This document shows, piece after piece, positions 16,344-23,940 of a stretch of 64,000 bases of DNA; position 1 is the stretch's first letter; every line of letters begins with the position of its first letter. The translations under genes and the position numbers were made by a program. Under the pieces are notes generated by a model that saw nothing but the letters and a program-made list of their open reading frames with translations, was not told the origin of the DNA and did no database searches. The DNA is from BD2-11 sp965221785 (GTDB taxonomy: Bacteria; Gemmatimonadota; Gemmatimonadetes; Longimicrobiales; Gaopeijiaceae), in NCBI GenBank assembly GCA_965221785.1, contig CBDCSR010000002.1:930001-994000 (forward strand). Reading direction: 5' to 3'.

Positions 16344-18701
16344 TCACTCCCCAGCCTCCGCCATGCGGTACCCAACACCCCGCTCGGTGAAAATGAAGAC
16401 GGGGTTTGCGGCATCGTCGCCGAGCTTGCGCCGGAGCTTCTTCACGAAGGTGCGCACCGGCTCCGAATCGCTTCCGCCCGGGCGGTTCCAGATCCGGCGC
16501 AGGAGGGTGGGCGTGGTCACGACCCGGCCCGCGTTGACCGAGAGCACGCGCAGCAGCTCGAACTCGGTGGCCGTGAGCTCGATTTCGCGTCCCGCCAGGG
16601 TCACCTCGCGCCGGTCGTAACGGATGCGGAGTTCGCCCGACACGAAGGGATCGGCCTCGGGGCGCCCGCGCAACGTCGCCCGGACCCTCGCCACGAGTTC
16701 CGTCGGCGAGAAAGGCTTGACGATGTAGTCGGCGGCGCCGGCCTCTAGCGCCCGAGCCATGGTCTCGTCCCTGTTGTAGCCGGAGATGAAGATGACCGGC
16801 AGGTCGGAGAGTTCGGGAAGCTGCTCCATCAACTCGATCCCGTCCCCGTCGGGAAGCATCAGGTCGAGCAGCACGAGTGCGGGCTTCTCCGTCCGGATGA
16901 GGCGTGGCAGGTTCAGCGGGTCACCCGTCACGAGCGGCTTGAATCCGGCCCGCGTGAGGGCATCGCGAACGAAGCGCAGCGTCCGAGGGTCATCGTCGAG
17001 AACGAGAATGCGGGTGCTCTCGCGCTCTTCCGGGGCCTCGTCCGCGGCAGCCCCGCGACCGCCGCCGGGTGGCACCTCCTCCGCAATGGGCACGGTGAAG
17101 GTGAAGCACGCGCCCCGGTCCACGCCCGCGCTCTCGGCCCGAATGCGCCCTCCATGCGCCTCCACCAACCCCTTGCAGATGGCGAGGCCCAGCCCGTGGC
17201 GCACCGCCGCGTCCTGCCCGTCGCCGCGGGCGTGTTTGCTGAACAGGTGCGGCAGCCGCTCCGGCTCCACGCCCCGGCCTTCGTCGGACACGGAGATGGC
17301 GACGTGCACTCCGTCGCGCCCGGCCTCGACGCGGATTGGAGATGACTCCGGCGAGTGCCGGGCGGCGTTGGTGAGCAGGTTGTTCATGACCTGGACGATG
17401 CGCCGGCGATCGGCCATGACCGGAGGCAGGTCGGGCGGGAGGTCGATGAGGATGGCATGCCGGCGGCCGCCGCTCAGGAACGTATTCCGCGCGCGATCGA
17501 CCAGGGCGGCCAACCCGGAGGGTTCCGGTTTGATCGACAGCGTGCCCGAGTCGATGCGCCCGGTGTCCAGAAGATCGCCGATGAGGCCGCGCATCTGGTC
17601 GGCCTGCTCGTCGATGATGCGGACGAATTCGCGGCGCTCGGCCGGATCCAGCTCGGGCGATGCCGTCAGCAGGGTCGTGCCTGCGCCCTTGATGGACGTG
17701 AGCGGCGCGCGCAGCTCGTGGCTGACCAGGCTGAGGAATTCGGTCCGCGAACGCTCCAATTTCTCCAGCGGCGCCAGATCCTGTGCGGTGACAATGACCG
17801 ACTCGACTTCGCCGTCCTTGCCACGGACCGGAGTGGAGTTGATCAACGCCCTGACGCTCCGGCCATCGGGTACCACGAACTCGACCTCTTCGGCGCGTAT
17901 CCGCTCGGCCCTGCCGAGTTGCTCGGTCAGTGGATACTCGCCCAGGACGATCGCCCGCCCGTCACTGAACCGACACGTCATCCCTTCGAGCACGTCCGCA
18001 AGCAAAGGGCCGAGACGCTCGCCGAGCGCCCTCGCCTCCCGGTTGAACACCGTGAACTCGGCCGTCCGGGCGTCGAGGACTGCAACGCCCACCGGCGAAG
18101 TATCGATCAGCGCCTCCAGGCGCGCCCGGGCCAGGTGTTCGTCCCGATAGGCGCGGGCGTTGGCGATGGCCACGGCCGCCTGTGACGCGAACAGCACCAG
18201 GGTTTCTTCGTCCGCATCGGTGAATTCCTGGCCTCCCTCCTTGTCGTCGAGGAAGAAGCTGCCGACGTGCAGGCCCCGGTGGTACATCGGGGTCGCCTGC
18301 AAGGTCCTGGAACGCCAGGTGACCGGCGCCAGACCCAGTGACTCGAGGTAGCGGGGCAGGTCCGCCACTCTCAGCGGCTTGGAGAGACTGCGCAGGTGTT
18401 CGTAAAGCCGCTGCCCCTCGGGCCAATCCAACACCCGGTCGAGTTCCTCTTTCGAAAGACCGGAGGAGATTAGGTCCTGCAGTCGTCCCCGGTCGTCCAT
18501 GGTCATGATGAACCCGTACCGGGCACCCGTCAGCGCTCGGGCGCTGTCGACGATCTCCTGCAGAACGGTATCGAGGTCCAGGCTTGCGCTGACGCGCAGG
18601 ATCGCCGCGGTCAGCCTGGAGATGCGCTGCTGAAGCGCTTCGTTTCTGCGCCTGAGTTCGTCGATGCCGTTCAACCTGCCTTCCCCGGCGACAAACACCA
18701 T
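16344..18701 (-). CDS. Single-chain two-component regulator: GAF-PAS-histidine kinase-receiver-winged helix
   Basis: 785 residues without any membrane segment. Domain order: GAF about 35-185, PAS about 195-315, HisKA with H-box SLVSHELRAPLT (phospho-His328), HATPase with N-box around Asn441 and G-box DEGRG at 473-477 and GLGLA at 503-507, receiver 563-675 (phospho-Asp613 in LLDLMLP, Ser640, Lys662), and OmpR-type winged helix 690-782 (ending FTERGVGYRM). A complete phosphorelay and its DNA-binding output are thus on one soluble protein. The ATG at 18701 has no strong ribosome site; a GTG and a TTG follow closely. It is divergent from an AraC-like regulator across a 125-base region with repeats. 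The signal is unknown (GAF/PAS ligand). Confidence 0.88.
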   Translation of the reverse strand: MVFVAGEGRLNGIDELRRRNEALQQRISRLTAAILRVSASLDLDTVLQEIVDSARALTGARYGFIMTMDDRGRLQDLISSGLSKEELDRVLDWPEGQRLYEHLRSLSKPLRVADLPRYLESLGLAPVTWRSRTLQATPMYHRGLHVGSFFLDDKEGGQEFTDADEETLVLFASQAAVAIANARAYRDEHLARARLEALIDTSPVGVAVLDARTAEFTVFNREARALGERLGPLLADVLEGMTCRFSDGRAIVLGEYPLTEQLGRAERIRAEEVEFVVPDGRSVRALINSTPVRGKDGEVESVIVTAQDLAPLEKLERSRTEFLSLVSHELRAPLTSIKGAGTTLLTASPELDPAERREFVRIIDEQADQMRGLIGDLLDTGRIDSGTLSIKPEPSGLAALVDRARNTFLSGGRRHAILIDLPPDLPPVMADRRRIVQVMNNLLTNAARHSPESSPIRVEAGRDGVHVAISVSDEGRGVEPERLPHLFSKHARGDGQDAAVRHGLGLAICKGLVEAHGGRIRAESAGVDRGACFTFTVPIAEEVPPGGGRGAAADEAPEERESTRILVLDDDPRTLRFVRDALTRAGFKPLVTGDPLNLPRLIRTEKPALVLLDLMLPDGDGIELMEQLPELSDLPVIFISGYNRDETMARALEAGAADYIVKPFSPTELVARVRATLRGRPEADPFVSGELRIRYDRREVTLAGREIELTATEFELLRVLSVNAGRVVTTPTLLRRIWNRPGGSDSEPVRTFVKKLRRKLGDDAANPVFIFTERGVGYRMAEAGE

Positions 18702-18732
18702 TTCGCCACAATAGCTCGCGAGTTCGCCACAA
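18702..18732. promoter_or_regulatory. Direct repeat TTCGCCACAA, candidate regulator-binding site
   Basis: The decamer TTCGCCACAA occurs at 18702-18711 and again at 18723-18732, exactly 21 bases apart (two helical turns). The copies flank a CTCGCGAG palindrome. They lie directly before the start of the hybrid regulator and could be an autoregulatory site, since OmpR-type winged helices bind direct repeats. This role is inferred. Confidence 0.4.
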
Positions 18733-18735
18733 CAA

Positions 18736-18781
18736 ATTCACATATCAAATCGTTATATTGTGAATGGACTCGTTGTATAAT
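18736..18781 (+). promoter_or_regulatory. Inverted repeat ATTCACA/TGTGAAT and -10 TATAAT upstream of the AraC-like gene
   Basis: ATTCACA at 18736-18742 and TGTGAAT at 18759-18765 form perfect 7-base arms with a 16-base AT-rich spacer. A consensus -10 TATAAT lies at 18776-18781, 45 bases before the chosen ATG of the AraC-like gene. The -35 region (around TTATAT, 18753) falls inside the inverted repeat, so a protein bound there would control this promoter. Confidence 0.45.
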
Positions 18782-18826
18782 GAGCCTGATGTGGCCTTGC
18801 GGCTTTCCGATCCTCGAAGGCGCCCC

Positions 18827-19663
18827 ATGATCCCGCTGTATCACGAGTCGCGCGCCCTTCGGGAGACGGTCGAGCGGCTGCTGGCGGATGTCCGGCTGGA
18901 ACCCACGGCGTCTCGTCGTGAGTTTGGTTCGCTCCTCGCCAACGCCGATGTCGGCATCATCGGTTTCCGCCGATGCTCCGCAAAAGATGTGCAGTGGCTC
19001 CGAACGGTGTCTCGTCCGGGACTCCTCGCCCCCTCGTGCGTTGTGATCACCCCGTTGTCGATCGGCCGGCTTCAGCGGCTCCGCGGGATCGAATCCGAGC
19101 GGCTTCACGTGGTGTGGGCCGAAGAAGTGGACGACCGCCTGATCGACGTGTTGGCGGAGATCGAACCCTGGCATGACGATCCGCTCCGGCTGCTGGGTCG
19201 ACGGATGCTCGCCGCGAGTTCGCCGCACCAGTCGGTTACCGGGGCCATCAAGCGCATCTGCAACCTTTCCGGCCGCCATCCCACGCGTCCCGAGACGTCG
19301 GTCACAGAGCTGGCATCCAGCCTGGGCCTTTCGGCCGACTCGTTCCGCCGGTACTGGCGGGAAGGAACGCCCCTCACCTGCGGCCCTAAACAACTGTTGA
19401 ACTGGACGGTGCTCCTGTGGGCGGTCCGACAGCGACCCCGGGTCAGGTGGGACACCATCGCCAAGCGGGCGGGAATAGGCAGACGTACGCTGGAGCGCTA
19501 CGGCCAGCAGTTGGCCGGCTGCACGCTCGCCGAGGCGGGTCGGGACCCACGCCTCCTCAAGCGCCGGTTCCGGGAATGGGCCGCAAACGTCTCCGAGCAC
19601 ATGACAGAATCCGCGCCGGCGCCCGGCGGGCAGGCGCAACGCTGCGATCAGGCTCATTTATAG
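18827..19663 (+). CDS. AraC-like transcriptional regulator with a degenerate receiver-like N-domain
   Basis: 278 residues. The C-terminal half carries two helix-turn-helix units of AraC type (VTELASSLGLSADSFRRYWR and WDTIAKRAGIGRRTLERYG). The N-terminal ~120 residues read as alternating strands and helices, with a DVGIIGFRRC strand and CVVITPLS near a receiver beta4, but without a convincing phosphoacceptor Asp. I take it as a possible pseudo-receiver. The ATG at 18827 (MIPLYHESR) has GAAGG six bases upstream and aligns with the start of the paralogue at 21303 (MIALYYDTR); an upstream in-frame ATG at 18764 is less likely. It is divergent from the hybrid kinase-regulator, so the two may regulate each other or shared targets. 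Confidence 0.7.
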   Translation: MIPLYHESRALRETVERLLADVRLEPTASRREFGSLLANADVGIIGFRRCSAKDVQWLRTVSRPGLLAPSCVVITPLSIGRLQRLRGIESERLHVVWAEEVDDRLIDVLAEIEPWHDDPLRLLGRRMLAASSPHQSVTGAIKRICNLSGRHPTRPETSVTELASSLGLSADSFRRYWREGTPLTCGPKQLLNWTVLLWAVRQRPRVRWDTIAKRAGIGRRTLERYGQQLAGCTLAEAGRDPRLLKRRFREWAANVSEHMTESAPAPGGQAQRCDQAHL

Positions 19664-19834
19664 TCGCGTCCTCAGGTCCATGTGCACAGACGTCGGTGCC
19701 TCGTGATTGCAGGGCAAAGTGGCGGATGCGCTGGTCGGCTCGCAACGTCAGAAACCGACAGAATTACGACAATATCGCGCAGCTCTTGACATATCGACTG
19801 ATCGTGCCTCTGATTCCGGGTCATTTTCCGTAAT

Positions 19835-19854
19835 ACCCTATTGTTTAGTAGGGT
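19835..19854. promoter_or_regulatory. Inverted repeat ACCCTA/TAGGGT upstream of the lipase gene
   Basis: ACCCTA (19835-19840) and TAGGGT (19849-19854) flank TTGTTTAG, 40 bases before the lipase ATG. A TTGACA at 19786-19791, followed 17 bases later by TCTGAT, is a weak promoter candidate upstream. The site could be an operator or a leader hairpin. Confidence 0.3.
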
Positions 19855-19893
19855 CATTTCACGCTCACTTACCCAGGAAAGGCGCCCACCCCC

Positions 19894-21192
19894 ATGCCCA
19901 TCTCCCCGGTCATCGTCATTCCCGGGATCACCGCTTCGGACCTCCACGACGAGTACGAACTGCCGCCCGAGGCCGTCTGGACCACGATGCTCAAGCGCCG
20001 CTACGACCGGGTCACGCTCCACCCGGAGGACCAGCGCTACGAGCTGCGCGAGCCGGCCCGGGTCATGCCGCGCGGCCCCTTCCCCCTCATCTACGAGGAC
20101 CTGATCGAGGAGCTGCGCGACGGGCTTTCGGAGGACCAGCCGGGTCCCGTGCCGGTGTTCCCGTTCGGTTACGACTGGCGCATGCCGCTGGACTGGATCG
20201 AAGAGCGGTTGGCCGCCTTCGTGCGCGAGGTCATCGACAGGACGCTGCTCATGAGGCACTACCGGGACGACGAGGCGTTTCGCGCCAACCCGGCCGTGTC
20301 CCTGATCGGCCATTCGATGGGCGGGTTGATCATCGCGGGGTACGTCGAGAGTCTTGTCGCCGGGCGCATCAGGAGCCCCACGGGCGGCAGCCCCCTCGTC
20401 GAAAAGGTCGTGACGATGGGGACCCCGTTCCGGGGCTCGTACGAGGCCATCCTCAAAGTCGCCACCGGGACCAGCGAACTCGGGGACGACTCCGGCAAGG
20501 CCCGGGAGCGGAGCATGGCCCGGATGACCCCCGCCCTCTACCACCTGCTGCCGGAGTCCGCAGGACTGATCGCGTCGCACGGCGGCATGGCGGTGAACTT
20601 CTTCCGGCCGGAGGCGTGGCAACCGAACGTGGCCCGGACCATCGACCGGCAGGTGGGCGACTGGGACGTGTCCGGAGAGGAGCTCTTCCGGAGGATGCTC
20701 GACGAGGGACGGGCGCACCGGGAGCGCATCTCGGGGCTGCAGTTGGCTGATGCCGGAAATGACTGGCTCGCCATCGCCGGTGTCGATTCGAAGACCCGCG
20801 TCGGGCTCAGGGTGGTGCCCGGCGAAGACGACGCGCCGCGCTTCGACCTGCGGGGCGCGGAACGACGCAACGAGTGGGACTCCGACATCGAGGGCGACCG
20901 CCGCGACACCGGCGACGGCACGGTCCCGCTCGAGGGCGCGATCCCGCCCTTCCTGGACGAGGCGCGCGTGGTGTGCGTCACTCCCGGCGACTTCGGTTAC
21001 TGGGAGATCCGCGACCGGGCGCTGTCCGCCGCGGCGGGCTTCCACGGCCTCATGCCCAAGATGAACATGCTGCACAGGCTCATCCTCCGCTTCCTGCTGG
21101 ATCGGGGCGATCCCTATGGCAACACCTGGGGACGGCGGCTGCCCGGGGTTCCGGAGTGGAACCCGCCGCTGGAGCTGACGGAGAAGAACTGA
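19894..21192 (+). CDS. LCAT-family lipase/acyltransferase (alpha/beta hydrolase)
   Basis: 432 residues of the lecithin:cholesterol acyltransferase-like alpha/beta-hydrolase class. It has an N-terminal VIVIPGITASDL strand and oxyanion turn, FGYDWRMPLDW typical of the family, the nucleophile elbow GHSMGG (Ser141), MGTPFRGSYEAI, Asp341 in GDGTVPLEGA and His384 in GFHGLM as the likely triad. No signal peptide is visible, so it is probably cytoplasmic or membrane-associated. The preferred start is the ATG at 19894, immediately before PISPVIVIPG. It sits between two paralogous AraC-like regulator genes on the same strand, which may control it. The substrate (phospholipid or other ester) is not determined. 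Confidence 0.82.
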   Translation: MPISPVIVIPGITASDLHDEYELPPEAVWTTMLKRRYDRVTLHPEDQRYELREPARVMPRGPFPLIYEDLIEELRDGLSEDQPGPVPVFPFGYDWRMPLDWIEERLAAFVREVIDRTLLMRHYRDDEAFRANPAVSLIGHSMGGLIIAGYVESLVAGRIRSPTGGSPLVEKVVTMGTPFRGSYEAILKVATGTSELGDDSGKARERSMARMTPALYHLLPESAGLIASHGGMAVNFFRPEAWQPNVARTIDRQVGDWDVSGEELFRRMLDEGRAHRERISGLQLADAGNDWLAIAGVDSKTRVGLRVVPGEDDAPRFDLRGAERRNEWDSDIEGDRRDTGDGTVPLEGAIPPFLDEARVVCVTPGDFGYWEIRDRALSAAAGFHGLMPKMNMLHRLILRFLLDRGDPYGNTWGRRLPGVPEWNPPLELTEKN

Positions 21193-21302
21193 GCGGGAAC
21201 GGCGTTATGTCGCTCGGCTGTCGCGATTTGACAGGGTTCCGGGCGGGGGATACCGTCACCTAGCGATGTGTCCGCGACCCGCACCCGAACCCCCGCGCGC
21301 TG

Positions 21303-22277
21303 ATGATCGCGTTGTATTATGACACACGTGACCTGCGCGACCGGATCGAGAGGTTGCTCGCCGACGCGGATCTGTACTCGACGCCGGACCGCGACGAGTT
21401 CCAGTCGTTCATCGCCGCGACCGACATCGGCATCGCCGCCTTGCAACGCTGTTCGACCTCCGATGTAGCCTGGCTCCAGGAGGCTTTCGCCCAGGGTCTG
21501 GCAAGGCCTTCCTGCATTGTGGTTACGCCGCTGTCGCTGGCTCGCCTCCAGCGGCTGCGGACGGCCGAGTCGCACCGGCTTCAGGTCGTGTGGGAGGAGG
21601 AAGCACACGACCACCTCAGGCCGACACTGGGCCGTGTCAATGTGATGCATCGGGATCCGCTTCGGCTTCTGGGGCGTCGCATGCTCTGGGACGGCTCGCT
21701 CCACTGGTCCATGGTGAAGGCGGTCGAGCGCGTCTGCAGGCTCTCGGACGAGTGGCGATCCAGCCCGCCGGCGAAATCGGTCCGGGATCTCGCGGAGGAC
21801 ATCGAAGTGCCCGCGGAGACCTTCCGCCGATACTGGAAGGAGAACATTCCGCTGCGGTGCGGTCCCAAGCAGCTCCTCAGCTGGGCTCTCCTCATGTGGG
21901 CGCTCGGCGAGCGGCCGAAGGCTCGCTGGGACGCCATCGCCCGCCGGGCCGGTGTGCGCCGACGCACGCTCGAGCGGCACAGCGCGCGCCTCGCGGGATG
22001 CACTCTCTCGGTCGCAACCCGCGAGCCGGTCCGGGTTCGGCGCCGCTTCCGGGCCTGGGTCTCACAGGTGTCGGACGTGAAGCCGCCCGTCGTCCCCCCG
22101 CTGCTGTCGGCCGGGCAGCGTACCCGTCCGGCGCGCGTCCAGCGTCAATGGGACGATGTCGTCGGTTCCCCCGGCTTCTTCGTCGCGGGCCGGCGCTGGA
22201 CGGCGCTGCCGGGTTCACCGGGACGCCCGGACATGCCGGCGGACTTCGTTGCCCAGGCCATGATGGCCGGGCAGTAG
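21303..22277 (+). CDS. AraC-like transcriptional regulator, paralogue of the 18.8 kb gene
   Basis: 324 residues, collinear with the regulator at 18827-19663: MIALYYDTRDLRDRIERLLAD, DIGIAALQRC, CIVVTPLSLARLQRL, DPLRLLGRRML, CGPKQLLSWALLMWAL and RRTLERHSARLAGCTL. Two AraC-type helix-turn-helix units lie in the second half. The first 120 residues have the same receiver-like layout without a clear phospho-Asp. It carries a longer C-terminal tail (FFVAGRRWTALPG) of unknown role. It begins 110 bases after the lipase gene. The pair around the lipase looks like a duplication; whether each controls the gene next to it is an inference. Confidence 0.7.
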   Translation: MIALYYDTRDLRDRIERLLADADLYSTPDRDEFQSFIAATDIGIAALQRCSTSDVAWLQEAFAQGLARPSCIVVTPLSLARLQRLRTAESHRLQVVWEEEAHDHLRPTLGRVNVMHRDPLRLLGRRMLWDGSLHWSMVKAVERVCRLSDEWRSSPPAKSVRDLAEDIEVPAETFRRYWKENIPLRCGPKQLLSWALLMWALGERPKARWDAIARRAGVRRRTLERHSARLAGCTLSVATREPVRVRRRFRAWVSQVSDVKPPVVPPLLSAGQRTRPARVQRQWDDVVGSPGFFVAGRRWTALPGSPGRPDMPADFVAQAMMAGQ

Positions 22278-22308
22278 CTGTTGGACCCCCTTCAGGGAGA
22301 TGACGTCA

Positions 22309-23451
22309 ATGAAGATCGAGCGCACGGGTTTGACCCTGTTGGTGGCCTTCGCCCTGGCGCTGCTGCCCGCCTGCGCGGCCGAAGGTCCGGGGGGTGGGAT
22401 GGCATCGGAATCGTCGGGCCCCGTGGTCAAGGGGGGCGATGACCGGACCGGCGAATACGACGCCGTCCCGGGCTGGTGGAAGCCGGCGCCGGACCATGTG
22501 GAGCCGTGGGGCTGGGGTCAGGTCTCCGGGGTGGCGGTCGACAACCCCGACCGGATCATCATCGGCATCTGGGGAGACCGCGACGCCCAGGGGAACGAGC
22601 GCGAGGGCAGCACCAACTACATGGTTGCCGTGGACCGGGACGGCAACATCACCGAGAACTGGTCCCAGTGGGACTCGATCTTCAACAAGCCGCACCAGGT
22701 CTACATCAGCCCCTATGACCCCGAACGCCACGTGTGGGTCGTGGAGCGCGGGGGCGGCAGGGGCGTCAACATGCAGCTCCTCAAGTTCTCCAACGACGGC
22801 AGCGAGCTGGTAATGCGGCTCGTGGACCCGGATCATCCCCGGACGCGGGAGGAGGCGCGCGCCAACCCGCACCCGGACCCGTTCGAGTACGGTGACCCGT
22901 CGGTGATGGCCTTCCTCCCCAACGGCGACTTCCTGCTCGGCGACGGCTATTGGCACTCGCGCATCATCAAGTACAACGCCGAGGGCGAGTACCTGATGGA
23001 GTGGGGCGAGCTGGGAACCGGGCCGGGGCAGTTCGACCTGATTCACGGGCTCGCGGTGGACCGCAACCGCCGCGTTTACGTGGGCGACCGCACCAACAAC
23101 CGCATCCAGATCTTCACCGAGGACGGCGAGTTCATCGAGGAGTGGCCCGACATCACCGACCCGGTGGGCGTGTTCGCGGACGAGCACGATGCCATCTGGG
23201 TCATCTCGGCCGCACTCAACCGGATCCTCAAGTTCACCATGGACGGCGAGCTGCAGTATCACCTCGGCGCCTACGGGGGCACCCGGGGCGGCTTCCCGGG
23301 CGGCCTGTCGCGCCCGCACCAGATGGACGTCGATCAGGAGGGCAACCTCTACATCGCGAGCTGGGACGGGGGCTGGATGGACAAGTACATCCCGAGGCCG
23401 GACGCGGACGCGGCGAAGCTGGTGGGGAGGCCGCTGGTTCTGGACCACTAG
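22309..23451 (+). CDS. NHL/six-bladed beta-propeller lipoprotein
   Basis: A 380-residue lipoprotein: LVAFALALLPACAA lipobox, then a six-bladed NHL propeller with blades such as SGVAVDNPDRIII, HQVYISPYDPERHVW, SVMAFLPNGDFLLGDGY, HGLAVDRNRRVYVGDRTNNRIQIF, VGVFADEHDAIWVIS and HQMDVDQEGNLYIASW. It resembles the peptidyl-alpha-hydroxyglycine alpha-amidating lyase-like class that is common in Gemmatimonadota, but I cannot confirm a catalytic site. The start is the ATG at 22309, with AGGGAGA nine bases upstream; the ATG at 22300 directly abuts that site and is rejected. It is followed by hairpins that probably end the transcript. A related protein closes the window at 63.2-64 kb. Confidence 0.8.
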   Translation: MKIERTGLTLLVAFALALLPACAAEGPGGGMASESSGPVVKGGDDRTGEYDAVPGWWKPAPDHVEPWGWGQVSGVAVDNPDRIIIGIWGDRDAQGNEREGSTNYMVAVDRDGNITENWSQWDSIFNKPHQVYISPYDPERHVWVVERGGGRGVNMQLLKFSNDGSELVMRLVDPDHPRTREEARANPHPDPFEYGDPSVMAFLPNGDFLLGDGYWHSRIIKYNAEGEYLMEWGELGTGPGQFDLIHGLAVDRNRRVYVGDRTNNRIQIFTEDGEFIEEWPDITDPVGVFADEHDAIWVISAALNRILKFTMDGELQYHLGAYGGTRGGFPGGLSRPHQMDVDQEGNLYIASWDGGWMDKYIPRPDADAAKLVGRPLVLDH

Positions 23452-23453
23452 GG

Positions 23454-23517
23454 CTGGCGGACCGCCAGGGGTCGCGAGCCGTCAGGGAGTAGCGGACACC
23501 AGCGAGGTCCTTGGTGT
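23454..23517 (+). terminator. Two hairpins after the NHL propeller gene
   Basis: CTGGCGG/CCGCCAG (23454-23468) and ACACCA/TGGTGT (23496-23517, loop of 10) lie between the propeller stop codon and the HipB operator. Neither has a T-tract, so termination is only suggested by position. Confidence 0.3.
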
Positions 23518-23548
23518 GCCGGCGCTTGACGGGCTGGTCTTGATTCTC

Positions 23549-23570
23549 AATGTTGTATTTATTCAACATT
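23549..23570. promoter_or_regulatory. Palindromic operator AATGTTG-N8-CAACATT upstream of hipBA
   Basis: A perfect inverted repeat with 7-base arms and an AT-only spacer (TATTTATT), 29 bases before the HipB ATG. HipB proteins bind such palindromes and repress their own operon. A TTGACG at 23526-23531 lies upstream, so the operator would overlap the -10 region. The sequence is strikingly AT-rich for this genome. Confidence 0.6.
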
Positions 23571-23598
23571 GTTGATCTTTGAGCAGGATACAGCCCAC

Positions 23599-23940
23599 AT
23601 GTCTGTCCGACGCGGGACCACATCGTCCCCATCCGCCGCGGTCGAGGAGGCCCTGAGGGGACTGGGGCGCAACATCCGCATCGCGCGCCTTCGCCGTCGG
23701 CTGCGGATCCAGGACCTGGCCGAACGCATCGGCGTTTCGCGGTTTACGGTCGCGGATCTGGAGAGGGGCAAGCCGGGCACTTCGGCCGCCGCGTACTTCG
23801 GCGCACTCTGGGCTCTCGGCCTGCTCGACCAGACGGGCGAACTCGCCGACCCGGATCGGGACGAGGAAGGCCGGGTGCTGGAGAGCGCGCGGGCGCCACG
23901 CCGTGCCGCCCGTCTCCGGCGCCTCGACAATGACTTCTGA
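23599..23940 (+). CDS. hipB: HipB-like Xre-family antitoxin/repressor
   Basis: A 113-residue protein with one Xre-type helix-turn-helix (GRNIRIARLRRRLRIQDLAE, RIGVSRFTVADLERGKPGT), followed by a short acidic and then Arg-rich tail. It is the expected partner of the HipA-like kinase, whose ATG lies 11 bases inside this gene's 3' end in another frame, so the two are translationally coupled. The ATG at 23599 is preferred over a TTG at 23569 that would overlap the operator palindrome; AGGA lies 11 bases upstream. Role: neutralise HipA and repress the operon through the palindrome at 23549-23570. Confidence 0.8.
   Translation: MSVRRGTTSSPSAAVEEALRGLGRNIRIARLRRRLRIQDLAERIGVSRFTVADLERGKPGTSAAAYFGALWALGLLDQTGELADPDRDEEGRVLESARAPRRAARLRRLDNDF

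Noticed and set aside
19672..21075. 467-codon minus-strand frame
   Set aside because: Antisense of the LCAT-type lipase, which has its catalytic motifs on the plus strand.
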